From Pedobacter namyangjuensis (GTDB taxonomy: Bacteria > Bacteroidota > Bacteroidia > Sphingobacteriales > Sphingobacteriaceae), in NCBI RefSeq assembly GCF_003313325.1, contig NZ_QMHQ01000003.1, positions 540,762 through 604,761 of the forward strand: a stretch of DNA of 64,000 bases, given 5' to 3'. This document shows positions 34,315 through 42,233 of the stretch, one piece after another (position 1 is the first letter of the stretch; every line of letters starts with the position of its first letter). The notes below the pieces were generated by a model, which searched no databases, was not told where the DNA came from, and saw only the letters and a list, made by a program, of their open reading frames with translations. Both the position numbers and the translations under genes were made by a program.

Positions 34315-35445
34315 ATGACAACACAAACATTCGCAGAAAAAATAGCAAAAGCACAAGATTTTCTTCCTATTAACGGAACAGATTATATAGAATTTTATGT
34401 AGGAAATGCCAAGCAAGCTGCACATTATTATAAAACAGCATTTGGCTTCCAGTCTTTAGCTTATGCCGGTCCAGAAACTGGCGTTAGAGATCGAGCATCA
34501 TACGTTTTACAACAAGGAAAAATTAGGCTGATTTTAACTACAGCTTTAAAATCGGATAATCCGATTGCCGAACATGTAAAAACGCATGGCGATGGGGTTA
34601 AAATTTTAGCACTTTGGGTTGATGATGCTTATAGCGCTTTCGAAGAAACTACAAAACGGGGCGCTAAACCTTATTTACAGCCTCAAACTTTAACAGATGA
34701 GCATGGCGAAGTGAAAATGAGCGGAATTTACACTTACGGCGAGACTGTACACATGTTCATAGAACGTAAGAACTATAATGGAATTTTTATGCCTGGCTAT
34801 CGCGAATGGAAAAGCGAGTACAATCCAACTGACGCAGGGCTACTTTATATCGACCATTGCGTGGGCAACGTGGGTTGGAACCGGATGAATGAAACCGTAA
34901 AATGGTACGAAGAAGTAATGGGATTCGTAAACATACTTTCTTTTGACGATAAACAAATCAATACTGAATATTCTGCTTTGATGAGCAAGGTGATGAGTAA
35001 CGGAAATGGTTTTTCTAAATTTCCGATAAACGAACCTGCAGAGGGAAAGAAAAAATCGCAAATTGAAGAATATTTGGAGTTTTATGAGGGCGAAGGCGTG
35101 CAACACATTGCCGTAGCAACAAAAGATATAGTTAAAACGGTAACAGAATTAAAAGCTAGAGGCGTAGAATTTTTAAGCGCACCCCCGGAAGCCTATTATG
35201 AAATGATGCCAACACGTGTAGGAGAAATTGACGAGGAAGTAGAGTTGCTTAAGAGTTTAGGAATTTTAGTAGACTGCGACGAAGAGGGTTATTTGCTACA
35301 AATTTTCACAAAACCTGTAGAAGATAGACCAACCCTTTTCTTCGAAATTATACAAAGGAAAGGCGCACAATCTTTTGGCGCTGGTAATTTCAAGGCATTA
35401 TTTGAATCTCTAGAAAGAGAGCAAGAGCTAAGAGGTAATTTGTAG
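34315..35445 (+). CDS. hppD: 4-hydroxyphenylpyruvate dioxygenase
   Basis: A 376-residue Fe(II) dioxygenase that converts 4-hydroxyphenylpyruvate, the transaminated form of tyrosine, to homogentisate. The three iron ligands are visible as YIDHCVGN (His181), VQHIAVAT (His264) and LFFEII (Glu344), in the standard order of the HPPD family. Two vicinal oxygen chelate domains are present. It follows hmgA by 69 bp and would feed it directly. A hairpin terminator follows. No tyrosine aminotransferase gene is in this window, so that step must be encoded elsewhere. Confidence 0.96.
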   Translation: MTTQTFAEKIAKAQDFLPINGTDYIEFYVGNAKQAAHYYKTAFGFQSLAYAGPETGVRDRASYVLQQGKIRLILTTALKSDNPIAEHVKTHGDGVKILALWVDDAYSAFEETTKRGAKPYLQPQTLTDEHGEVKMSGIYTYGETVHMFIERKNYNGIFMPGYREWKSEYNPTDAGLLYIDHCVGNVGWNRMNETVKWYEEVMGFVNILSFDDKQINTEYSALMSKVMSNGNGFSKFPINEPAEGKKKSQIEEYLEFYEGEGVQHIAVATKDIVKTVTELKARGVEFLSAPPEAYYEMMPTRVGEIDEEVELLKSLGILVDCDEEGYLLQIFTKPVEDRPTLFFEIIQRKGAQSFGAGNFKALFESLEREQELRGNL

Positions 35446-35452
35446 ACTATCT

Positions 35453-35489
35453 TGTCGTCATTGTCAGTTTAGCTGACGATGACGACAAA
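35453..35489 (+). terminator. Terminator after hppD
   Basis: TTGTCGTCAT and ATGACGACAA form a 10-bp stem extended by TCAG/CTGA, followed by AAATTTT. It overlaps the short ORF on the other strand only at its end. Confidence 0.75.
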
Positions 35490-35493
35490 AATT

Positions 35494-35610
35494 TTAACAA
35501 TGCCCTAAAGCATAATAAATTATCACAAAAATTAGTATGGTCGATAAACAGCCACCGCCTAATTTTTTGGCGCCATAACCGGCAATAATAGTTCTAAAAA
35601 AGTTATTCAT
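35494..35610 (-). CDS. Possible 38-residue membrane peptide
   Basis: Starting at ATG 35610 the peptide is MNNFFRTIIAGYGAKKLGGG followed by CLSTILIFVIIYYALGHC: a basic-hydrophobic N-terminal half, a Gly-Gly-Gly hinge and one C-terminal membrane helix that ends with Cys. The longer ORF (start 35706) only adds AT-rich low-complexity codons. I recall similar short single-helix peptides in Pedobacter-type genomes, but no function is known. Coding potential is plausible because the sequence is dense and structured, but it is not certain. Confidence 0.45.
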   Translation of the reverse strand: MNNFFRTIIAGYGAKKLGGGCLSTILIFVIIYYALGHC

Positions 35611-35766
35611 AAGTTTAAGTTTGATATTAAACCATTTGAGTGTGTAAATAGTTTTGTATGCAATAAATATTATTCCGAATATTAGCTGAGGCGATAAAAA
35701 AAACAAACTAAAACCATCATTTTTGTGTTATTTTGTTATTTTTGAAACTCACGGAAAACGTTTTAG

Positions 35767-36684
35767 ATGTACGCAAATGCCATAGAAAGATCAAAGTTAT
35801 TTTTACATCATTTAAGATTAGCTTTTAAACTTTTCCAAAAAAACGATCCTCTACGTTTAGCGGGTGCGACAGCTTTTTTTGCAAACTTCGCCCTTCCTCC
35901 TATTTTGCTTATCCTGATCAGATTGTTTGGCTTTTTTGTAGACAGAAGGATGCTTGCTAAACAACTGTTAGAAAGATTAGCCAGTATTTTTGATGATAGC
36001 GGAACTGCTCAAATTAGAGATACGCTAATTAACATTAGAGGAATAGACCAAAATTGGTGGGGAACTGTACTTAGTTTTATCTTTTTCATTTTTGTTGCCA
36101 CCACACTTTTCAGTGTTATAAAAAATTCGATGGAACAAATTTGGAGTTTAGGTGTAAACGATAAATTGGGCATATTATTTACGCTAAAATTACGTGGCCG
36201 ATCGATGATAATTATCTTACTAGCGGGAATATTGTTTTTTGTAGGATTAGTTACAGATAGTATTCAAGGCTTTATTGGTACTTACATTAATAACGCATCT
36301 CCCACTTTCGGCAGAATTTTCCTATCCGTACTAAATCAATTACTTTTTGTTGCAATTGTAACAGTCTGGTTTACCGTATTATTCAGATTTTTAACCAATG
36401 GCCGACCAAGCTGGAAAACCGCTATCAGGGGTGGCATATTAACTGGGGTACTTTTTACTTTAGGGAAATATATTTTAAGAATCATGCTTCCGCTAAGTAA
36501 TATTGGCAATATTTATGGAGCATCTGGTTCTATCATCCTAATCATGCTGTTTGTCTTTTACTCGTCGTTTATTTTTTACTATGGCGCTTGTTTTGTAAAA
36601 GTTTTAAGCGAGGCTGGCAACGGAATAAGACCAATAAAAGGTGCATTCTTATATGAATTAAAGGAAATTCAAAAAGAAGATTAA
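35767..36684 (+). CDS. YihY/BrkB family inner-membrane protein
   Basis: A 305-residue protein with six or seven predicted membrane helices. Family markers include the NDPLRLAGATAFFANFALPPILLIL start, GRPSWKTAIRGGILTGVLFTLGKYILR and the conserved GNIYGASGSIILIMLFVFYSSFIFYYGACFVK region. Proteins of this group are widespread and poorly defined; the older 'ribonuclease BN' label is not supported. It stands alone. Confidence 0.85.
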   Translation: MYANAIERSKLFLHHLRLAFKLFQKNDPLRLAGATAFFANFALPPILLILIRLFGFFVDRRMLAKQLLERLASIFDDSGTAQIRDTLINIRGIDQNWWGTVLSFIFFIFVATTLFSVIKNSMEQIWSLGVNDKLGILFTLKLRGRSMIIILLAGILFFVGLVTDSIQGFIGTYINNASPTFGRIFLSVLNQLLFVAIVTVWFTVLFRFLTNGRPSWKTAIRGGILTGVLFTLGKYILRIMLPLSNIGNIYGASGSIILIMLFVFYSSFIFYYGACFVKVLSEAGNGIRPIKGAFLYELKEIQKED

Positions 36685-36727
36685 GAACTTAGTATTATCA
36701 AAGCCATCAAAATTTTAGGCAAAAAAA

Positions 36728-36758
36728 AATTGGATGAACAATAAAGTCCATCCAATTT
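36728..36758 (-). terminator. Terminator after the beta-barrel gene at 36.8 kb
   Basis: AATTGGATG and CATCCAATT make a stem around a 12-base loop. A9 on the plus strand at about 36720-36728 gives a T-run on the minus strand. Confidence 0.75.
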
Positions 36759-36778
36759 TAGCATAAGGCATTAATATT

Positions 36779-37366
36779 TTAGAACAATCTGTAACCAATG
36801 CCCAGCGTAAATAAACTCAGTTTAGTTTCGCCGTAACCAGCCTTGTTCAAATCGGTAAGACCTAATTCATATCTCAGATCGAAGTTTAACTTTTTAATAT
36901 CTAAACCAGCACCAAATTGCCACGCGAAAGCCTGATCCTTAAATCTTCCATTAAAAATGTTTGATGCTGCATTACCAAAACTTTGGTCCTCATTTAAAAT
37001 AAACGATACAACCGGGCCGGTATTTAAACGCACACCAATACCTGCGGCACCAATCTTAGTTCCAACCAAAACCGGAACATCTAAACTTGTAAACTTTACT
37101 TTATTTTCTTCTCCTGTGCTACTTACCAGCGTTGTATTTTTTCCAGATAAATAAAGCTCTGGTTGCAAATGAATGCCCGCAGCGCCGATTCTTGCCCATA
37201 CCCCTGCATAATAACCAGCTTGATTATCGCTACTAAAAGTGTTTTCGGTACTAAATTTAGAAAGGTTTAAACCTCCTTTTAATCCAAACTGGAAAGATGG
37301 TAAAACTTGTGAGAATGCCATAGTGGAGCAAAAAAGCAACACGAATAGTAAGTTAATTTTTTTCAT
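36779..37366 (-). CDS. Outer-membrane beta-barrel protein (porin family)
   Basis: A 195-residue protein with signal peptide (...FCSTMAFSQ) and an eight-stranded barrel signature: FQFGLKGGLNLSKFSTENTF, LQPELYLSGKNTTLVS, KLNFDLRYELGLTDLN and the C-terminal LFTLGIGYRLF with terminal Phe. This is the PorT-like outer-membrane beta-barrel group (GLKGGLN start). It is probably structural or related to secretion, but the function is unknown. It is transcribed divergently from the histidine kinase gene. Confidence 0.8.
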   Translation of the reverse strand: MKKINLLFVLLFCSTMAFSQVLPSFQFGLKGGLNLSKFSTENTFSSDNQAGYYAGVWARIGAAGIHLQPELYLSGKNTTLVSSTGEENKVKFTSLDVPVLVGTKIGAAGIGVRLNTGPVVSFILNEDQSFGNAASNIFNGRFKDQAFAWQFGAGLDIKKLNFDLRYELGLTDLNKAGYGETKLSLFTLGIGYRLF

Positions 37367-37479
37367 AAAATGATTAATTTAGAGATGATTTCAATTCAAA
37401 AATAACGATATTTTTAACTATTAAGTAAATAATACAATTATATACGCCTGTTTGTTTAACTTCAATTTATATTTAATTA

Positions 37480-37501
37480 TACATTTGCGTTTTGTTTTTG
37501 A
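37480..37501 (+). promoter_or_regulatory. -7 box of the histidine kinase gene
   Basis: TACATTTG at 37480-37487 is a perfect TAnnTTTG box 13 bases before the ATG at 37501. This argues for that ATG over the upstream TTG at 37492. Confidence 0.55.
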
Positions 37502-39276
37502 TGGAGTTCGAATTTAATGTGTATGCTGTTTTTCTGATAGTATGTGGGTGTTTATCCATAGTACTGGCAAACATCATTTATAGGCGTGGAGAAAACATTG
37601 TAAGATGGTTCTCCATTATGATGCTTGCAAATGCAATTTGGTCTATAGGTTACGGACTTGAACTTTCTAGCAGTACGCTATCTCAAATTAAATTTCTAAT
37701 AAGTATAGAGTATATTGGTATCACAACCTTACCGTTACTCTGGTTTATTTTCTGCTTGTATTTTTGTGGTAAGGAAGCTTGGATAAAGAAAAAACGGAAC
37801 ATTCTTTCTATAGCTATAGTTCCTGTTATAACAATGCTAATGGTGTGGACAAATTCTTACCACCACCTGTATTATAAAAGTATTGCCGTAAATTATGCTG
37901 GCCCCTTTCCAATGGCAGATTTAACTCGGGCTCCTTGGTATTTTGTATTTACCTTATATTTCTACATCCTGTTAGCATGCGGAACTTTTCTGATCGTTCA
38001 AAAATTCCGGTCTTCTGACAGGATTTACCGAAATCAAAATTACATCGTTATAATAGCCGCCTTTTTACCGTGGATATCCAATATCGTGTATATGGTAGGA
38101 ATTAGGCCTTTCGGTTTTATAGACCTTACGCCTTTTGCATTCATGTTTGCCATCTTTCTAATTTTTGTAGGCGTTTACCGGTTTAAGCTTTTTGATATTA
38201 TACCCATCGCCAGAGAGAAAGTTTTAGAACTAATGCATGATGGCTTTATCGTTTTAGATCATAAAAACAGAATTATAGATTACAATAAATCTCTGCTCAG
38301 ATACATAGAAAACCTTAAGACAAGTAATTTGGTTGGTGTAAATATCAAAGAAATTTTCCCTAAAGAAACGCTGTTGCTAAAGCATATTGAAAATCACGAA
38401 CCGGGAAATTTTGATTTAAGTTTAGAAATTCGTCAGGAGATAATTTACCTGAACGTAGACTTGATTTTTCTGAATGAAAATAAAATCAGCGATAATTTCA
38501 GTATTATAAAATTGCAGGATTTAACGCACATAAAAAGAGAATCAATTTTAAACGAAAAGCAAGCAACGGAGCTTAAAAAACTCAATCAACAAAAGGACAG
38601 AATTTTTTCTATTATCTCTCATGATTTACGCGGACCATTAGTTAACCTTTCGGAAGTTTTGAAGATGACAAACGACGGTTCTATTAGTGCAGAAGAATTT
38701 AAATCGCTAATCCCAACGTTAGGAAAAGATATTATTTACACAACAGATTTACTCGAAAACTTGTTACACTGGTCTAGAAGCCAATTAAAGGGTTACGGGA
38801 TTAAAAAAGAGAGTTTTAACCTGCGAAATCTTATTATAAACGAGATAAATTACCATCTGCCCTCTGCATCGGCTAAAAAAATAAACATCATTCATGATGT
38901 ATTTCCAGGCGAGATGGTTTACGCAGATATGTTGATGGTACAAATTGTTATCAGAAACATCTTAAACAACGCTATCAAATTCTGCGTAGAACATTGCGAA
39001 ATTGTTATAACCGCCAGTTACCAAAAAGACCATAAAATGTTGGTCCGTATAAAAGATAACGGCATTGGTATTTCTAAAAATAAATTAAAGCAGATTTTTG
39101 CTGGCGACAATAGTACACGTGGTACAGCCAACGAAAGGGGAACTGGCTTGGGACTAATGGTATGTAAAGAATTTATGGAACGTAATAACGGTACGATCGC
39201 CGTAGAAAGTAAAGAAGGTATAGGCTCAACGTTCTCTATAACTATACCTACGGATGAAAATATGCACCCCTCCTAA
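37501..39276 (+). CDS. Sensor histidine kinase with 7TM N-terminal domain
   Basis: The 591-residue protein starts at ATG 37501 (the ORF runs three codons further upstream from a TTG). Seven membrane helices occupy about residues 4-230, resembling the histidine-kinase N-terminal 7TM region. A PAS-like domain (about 240-345: VLELMHDGFIVLDHKNRIIDYNKS) follows, then a dimerisation/phospho-acceptor domain with the H-box ISHDLRGPL (about 373), and a HATPase domain with N-box NILNNAIKF, G1 DNGIGIS and G2 RGTGLGLMVCKE. No response regulator is adjacent, so the partner is unknown. Its 3' end is part of a terminator hairpin, the loop holding the TAA stop. Confidence 0.88.
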   Translation: MEFEFNVYAVFLIVCGCLSIVLANIIYRRGENIVRWFSIMMLANAIWSIGYGLELSSSTLSQIKFLISIEYIGITTLPLLWFIFCLYFCGKEAWIKKKRNILSIAIVPVITMLMVWTNSYHHLYYKSIAVNYAGPFPMADLTRAPWYFVFTLYFYILLACGTFLIVQKFRSSDRIYRNQNYIVIIAAFLPWISNIVYMVGIRPFGFIDLTPFAFMFAIFLIFVGVYRFKLFDIIPIAREKVLELMHDGFIVLDHKNRIIDYNKSLLRYIENLKTSNLVGVNIKEIFPKETLLLKHIENHEPGNFDLSLEIRQEIIYLNVDLIFLNENKISDNFSIIKLQDLTHIKRESILNEKQATELKKLNQQKDRIFSIISHDLRGPLVNLSEVLKMTNDGSISAEEFKSLIPTLGKDIIYTTDLLENLLHWSRSQLKGYGIKKESFNLRNLIINEINYHLPSASAKKINIIHDVFPGEMVYADMLMVQIVIRNILNNAIKFCVEHCEIVITASYQKDHKMLVRIKDNGIGISKNKLKQIFAGDNSTRGTANERGTGLGLMVCKEFMERNNGTIAVESKEGIGSTFSITIPTDENMHPS

Positions 39277-39288
39277 AAAGGGTGCATA
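39261..39288. terminator. Bidirectional hairpin over the kinase gene stop
   Basis: TATGCACCC (39261-39269) and GGGTGCATA (39280-39288) form a 9-bp stem; the TAA at 39274-39276 is in its loop. It sits between convergent genes (kinase ending 39276, minus-strand gene ending 39296). No long T-run is present on the plus strand. Confidence 0.6.
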
Positions 39289-39295
39289 TTAAATA

Positions 39296-39595
39296 TTATT
39301 GTCCGGTAACTTCGTTAATGGCTTGTTGCTCTTTAAGTGCATCCACATTATTTTTATTACCAAAGTTTTGGGTTTTATCTGCAAAATAAGCTAAAATATC
39401 AACTATAGAGTCTAGATTATCTGCAACTCTTTGGTGCATATCAGGCAAATCTTTATCAAGTTTCTTATCACCCAATTCGATATTATCTACTTCAATTTTT
39501 CCTATTTTTTGAATTATTGCTTGTTGCGAATGTTGTAAGTCTTCCAGTTCCCTTACAATCTTTTCCATCAATTCAAACTTCTTTAAGGTATCCAT
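39296..39595 (-). CDS. Small helical protein, unrecognised
   Basis: A 99-residue soluble protein with no signal peptide. Two amphipathic helical parts are visible: an N-terminal acidic helix (LKKFELMEKIVRELEDLQHSQQAI) and a C-terminal one (MHQRVADNLDSIVDILAYFADKTQ), separated by KKLDKDLPD. It looks like a small helical or coiled-coil protein. No family was recognised. A good start follows an A-rich leader; the gene is monocistronic. Confidence 0.6.
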   Translation of the reverse strand: MDTLKKFELMEKIVRELEDLQHSQQAIIQKIGKIEVDNIELGDKKLDKDLPDMHQRVADNLDSIVDILAYFADKTQNFGNKNNVDALKEQQAINEVTGQ

Positions 39596-39731
39596 ATTTT
39601 CTGTTTTTAATTTTAACTATTGTTTTCTTTACAACACTTTCAGGCCAAAAAAGTTTGTTTTTTAGTTTAAATGCATAAAGAGATTTGCAATTAAAATAAA
39701 TAACTAATAAATTAGTTTAAAATATCAAACA

Positions 39732-40886
39732 ATGAAAAATCTCCTTTTTTGCTTAGCCTTTTCGTTTTTGTGCGCAACTGTCTTTGCACAAAGCCCAGCC
39801 TTAGATAAAGAAAAACTATTAGATTTTTACCAGTCGCAACGCTATGCCGAAGCTGCACAATACTTACAAAGTGTATACCCTAACGATACACAAGATGTAA
39901 AAGCTTTAACGCAAATGGCCTATTGCAATATGATGGCGGGCAAACTTCCGGATGCAGAAAAGAATTACCTAAAAATAAATGCCATCCAACCAAATACTTT
40001 ACCTGTTTTATTTAGCTTGGCAAATATTAACGCAAGGCGAGGAAATAAAATTAAAACGAAATCTTACTTAGAAGAGATAATAAAAACAGACAGCACGAAT
40101 TTTAATGCCTATAAGCAAATTGCCGATTATGCAGAGGATGATTCTGCTAAAACTGCATACCTAAAAATAGCTAATGCTTTAAACAGAGTTGATGCAGATG
40201 TTGCGTACGAATTGGCAAATCAATACAGCAAAGCAAAAATGTACCAGCCAGCCTACGACGTTCTTAAAATAGCTATACAGGCAGACACAAGTCACTTTGT
40301 TTTGCAACAAGCACAGTTACCAATTGCCTTACAGCTAAACAAGTATAAAGAGGTTGTAACCATAGGCGAAAAGCTTTTACTATCTAGCGCTAATCCAAAT
40401 ACACTTTCGACTGTTGCAAAAGCCTACTTTTTTTTGAAGAACTATAACAAAGCACTGGCCTCGTTTAAAATTTTGGAGCAATCTGGTATGCTTAATGAAA
40501 GTAATTTGTACTTTATGTCTTTATGCTATCGCGAATTAAAGAACTACGATAAAGCTACTGAATATGCAAAAAAGACGATAGAAGAAGGCATTTCTGGTAA
40601 CACCCCACTTTACTATGCATTATTGGGCGGAATTTTAGAAGAACGAAATCAAAATTTAAATGCAGCTACTGCTTATAAAAGGGGTTTAACTTTTGGCGAT
40701 TATAACACACTTTATTACAGGCTAGGTGTACTTTACGATTTTAAGCTAAATCAAGCTAAAAATGCTACCAATTACTACGCTCTTTACTTAAAAAGCAAAC
40801 CAGACACACTAAAAGAAAAAGAGCAAATAGATTATAGCAAGGAAAGAATTACTACAATTACAACATCTAAAGCTGTTCAAAAATAG
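39732..40886 (+). CDS. Tetratricopeptide repeat protein, exported
   Basis: A 384-residue protein with a signal peptide (LCATVFAQ) and about seven TPR-like units: repeats such as VKALTQMAYCNMMAGKLPDAEKNYLK, SLANINARRGNKIKTKSYLEEI and LYFMSLCYRELKNYDKATEYAKKTI with the W/L-G-Y-A-F-A-P pattern. It likely acts as a scaffold for protein assembly in the periplasm. The last codons overlap the end of the convergent DUF4268 gene by 20 bp. Confidence 0.75.
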   Translation: MKNLLFCLAFSFLCATVFAQSPALDKEKLLDFYQSQRYAEAAQYLQSVYPNDTQDVKALTQMAYCNMMAGKLPDAEKNYLKINAIQPNTLPVLFSLANINARRGNKIKTKSYLEEIIKTDSTNFNAYKQIADYAEDDSAKTAYLKIANALNRVDADVAYELANQYSKAKMYQPAYDVLKIAIQADTSHFVLQQAQLPIALQLNKYKEVVTIGEKLLLSSANPNTLSTVAKAYFFLKNYNKALASFKILEQSGMLNESNLYFMSLCYRELKNYDKATEYAKKTIEEGISGNTPLYYALLGGILEERNQNLNAATAYKRGLTFGDYNTLYYRLGVLYDFKLNQAKNATNYYALYLKSKPDTLKEKEQIDYSKERITTITTSKAVQK

Positions 40887-41325
40887 GTTTTACGTCGGTC
40901 CAAAACTCGTCTAATGCTATAATTCTTGGTTTTAAGAATGATATAAGCGTTGGCCAATCTTGTTGTTTAAATATGCTTACACCTTGTATTGTTTTAGAAA
41001 TCTGCGCAAAGGGTACGCCATATTCGTTTGTTGCATTTAATTCCCAATCCCATTCTTCGTTTAGTGTGTTGGTAAAGATAGATTTTAAGGCTAAAAACTG
41101 CTCAAAAAACTGTTGTCTGGCTACCTCATCCTGATGTTGGATATTGATAGAGATAGTTGCCTCTTTCTGGCCAGCATCCATTTTAAAAAAAATGTTTTTT
41201 ACACCCGTTTTGTAATTAACCCAATTTATAGTTAAGCCTTCGGCTGAAGGAATAGGCTTTAAATACTTGCCGAAAGTAATCCAGAATTGTTGCCGTAGCT
41301 TTGATGCCTCTTCTTTACTATACAT
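40867..41325 (-). CDS. DUF4268 domain protein
   Basis: Starting at ATG 41325 (MYSKEEASKLRQQFW) gives 152 residues; 15 additional upstream ORF codons have no family resemblance. The sequence GLTINWVNYKTGVKNIFFKMDAGQKEATISINIQ and the end region EFWTDVKPIFEQL match DUF4268, a domain also found in restriction or DNA-end associated proteins, but the stand-alone form is of unknown function. The 3' end overlaps the convergent TPR gene. Confidence 0.75.
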   Translation of the reverse strand: MYSKEEASKLRQQFWITFGKYLKPIPSAEGLTINWVNYKTGVKNIFFKMDAGQKEATISINIQHQDEVARQQFFEQFLALKSIFTNTLNEEWDWELNATNEYGVPFAQISKTIQGVSIFKQQDWPTLISFLKPRIIALDEFWTDVKPIFEQL

Positions 41326-41409
41326 TATTTGTTCGATGCATCTTTGACAAAATCCTATAGATATTGTCAAAGATTATTTTTTTTAAAAATCTTCAGTTTT
41401 TTACCGAAC

Positions 41410-41560
41410 CTTCGTGTTTAAACCTGATAGAACGAAAATCCTTTTTTGTTACACCGCCCTTCCAAACGCTTAGGGCAACTGTGCAAAAAAGATTGCAGTG
41501 AAAGCAGGACTGACTCTTCAAAAGAACTACAAATTTGCTTTTCTAAAAATTTTTGTCCCT
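41410..41560. repeat. Interspersed structured element, copy D
   Basis: AAACCTGA (41419-41427), AACGAAAATCC, an inner stem ATCCTTTTTTG / CAAAAAAGAT (about 41439-41449 and 41484-41493) with a nested GCCCT/AGGGC hairpin, then TGCAGTGAAAGCAGGAC. CCTG 41423-41426 pairs with CAGG 41505-41508. It fills the gap between the DUF4268 start and the ribE stop. Confidence 0.6.
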
Positions 41561-41569
41561 TGATTTAAA

Positions 41570-42157
41570 CTACTTATTTCCCATTAACCTTGCCACATAC
41601 TTACCGATAATATCAAATTCTAAATTAACGGTGTCGCCAATTTTAACTTCGTGCAAGTTTGTATGCTCGTGAGTGTATGGAATAATAAAAACCGAAAACT
41701 CATTGGATTGAGAATTAACTACCGTTAAGCTAATTCCATTAACACAGATGGAGCCTTTTTCTACCGTAACGTTGCCCAAAGATGCATTATAATTGAAGCG
41801 ATACTCCCAACTTCCTTCTAATTCATTTACTAAAATACAAGTTGCAGTTTGGTCTACGTGGCCTTGTACAATATGGCCATCTAAACGAGCATTCATTTGC
41901 ATACATCGTTCTAGATTAACTTTGCTGCCCACTATCAAATTGCCCAAGCTGGTTTTGTTCAGCGTTTCTTCAATTGCGGTAACCGTGTGCGATCCATCAG
42001 CAAGCGAAACTACCGTTAAGCAAACACCGTTGTGCGCTACGCTTTGATCTACTTTAAGTTCGTTACTTATTGCAGACGATACCGTAAAATGGATATTTGT
42101 TCCTTCTTTTACTATATTTTTAATTTCTCCGAGCGTTTCAATTATCCCTGTAAACAT
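41570..42157 (-). CDS. ribE: Riboflavin synthase (alpha chain)
   Basis: The 195-residue enzyme dismutates two 6,7-dimethyl-8-ribityllumazine molecules to riboflavin. It has the two lumazine-binding repeats: MFTGIIETLGEI with SVAHNGVCLTVV, and RLDGHIVQGHVDQTATC with GSICVNGISLTVV. The N-terminal MFTGIIE and GHxVxGHVD motifs are invariant in the family. Length is normal. No other rib genes are close. The 76-bp gap to the biotin carboxylase gene upstream could be bridged in one transcript. Confidence 0.96.
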   Translation of the reverse strand: MFTGIIETLGEIKNIVKEGTNIHFTVSSAISNELKVDQSVAHNGVCLTVVSLADGSHTVTAIEETLNKTSLGNLIVGSKVNLERCMQMNARLDGHIVQGHVDQTATCILVNELEGSWEYRFNYNASLGNVTVEKGSICVNGISLTVVNSQSNEFSVFIIPYTHEHTNLHEVKIGDTVNLEFDIIGKYVARLMGNK

Positions 42158-42233
42158 TTTTTTAGGTTATGTCTGATTGAACTTGGCGAAACATTTTAAG
42201 AAAATCTTTCTTGTGGCTCATAACGACAATTCA

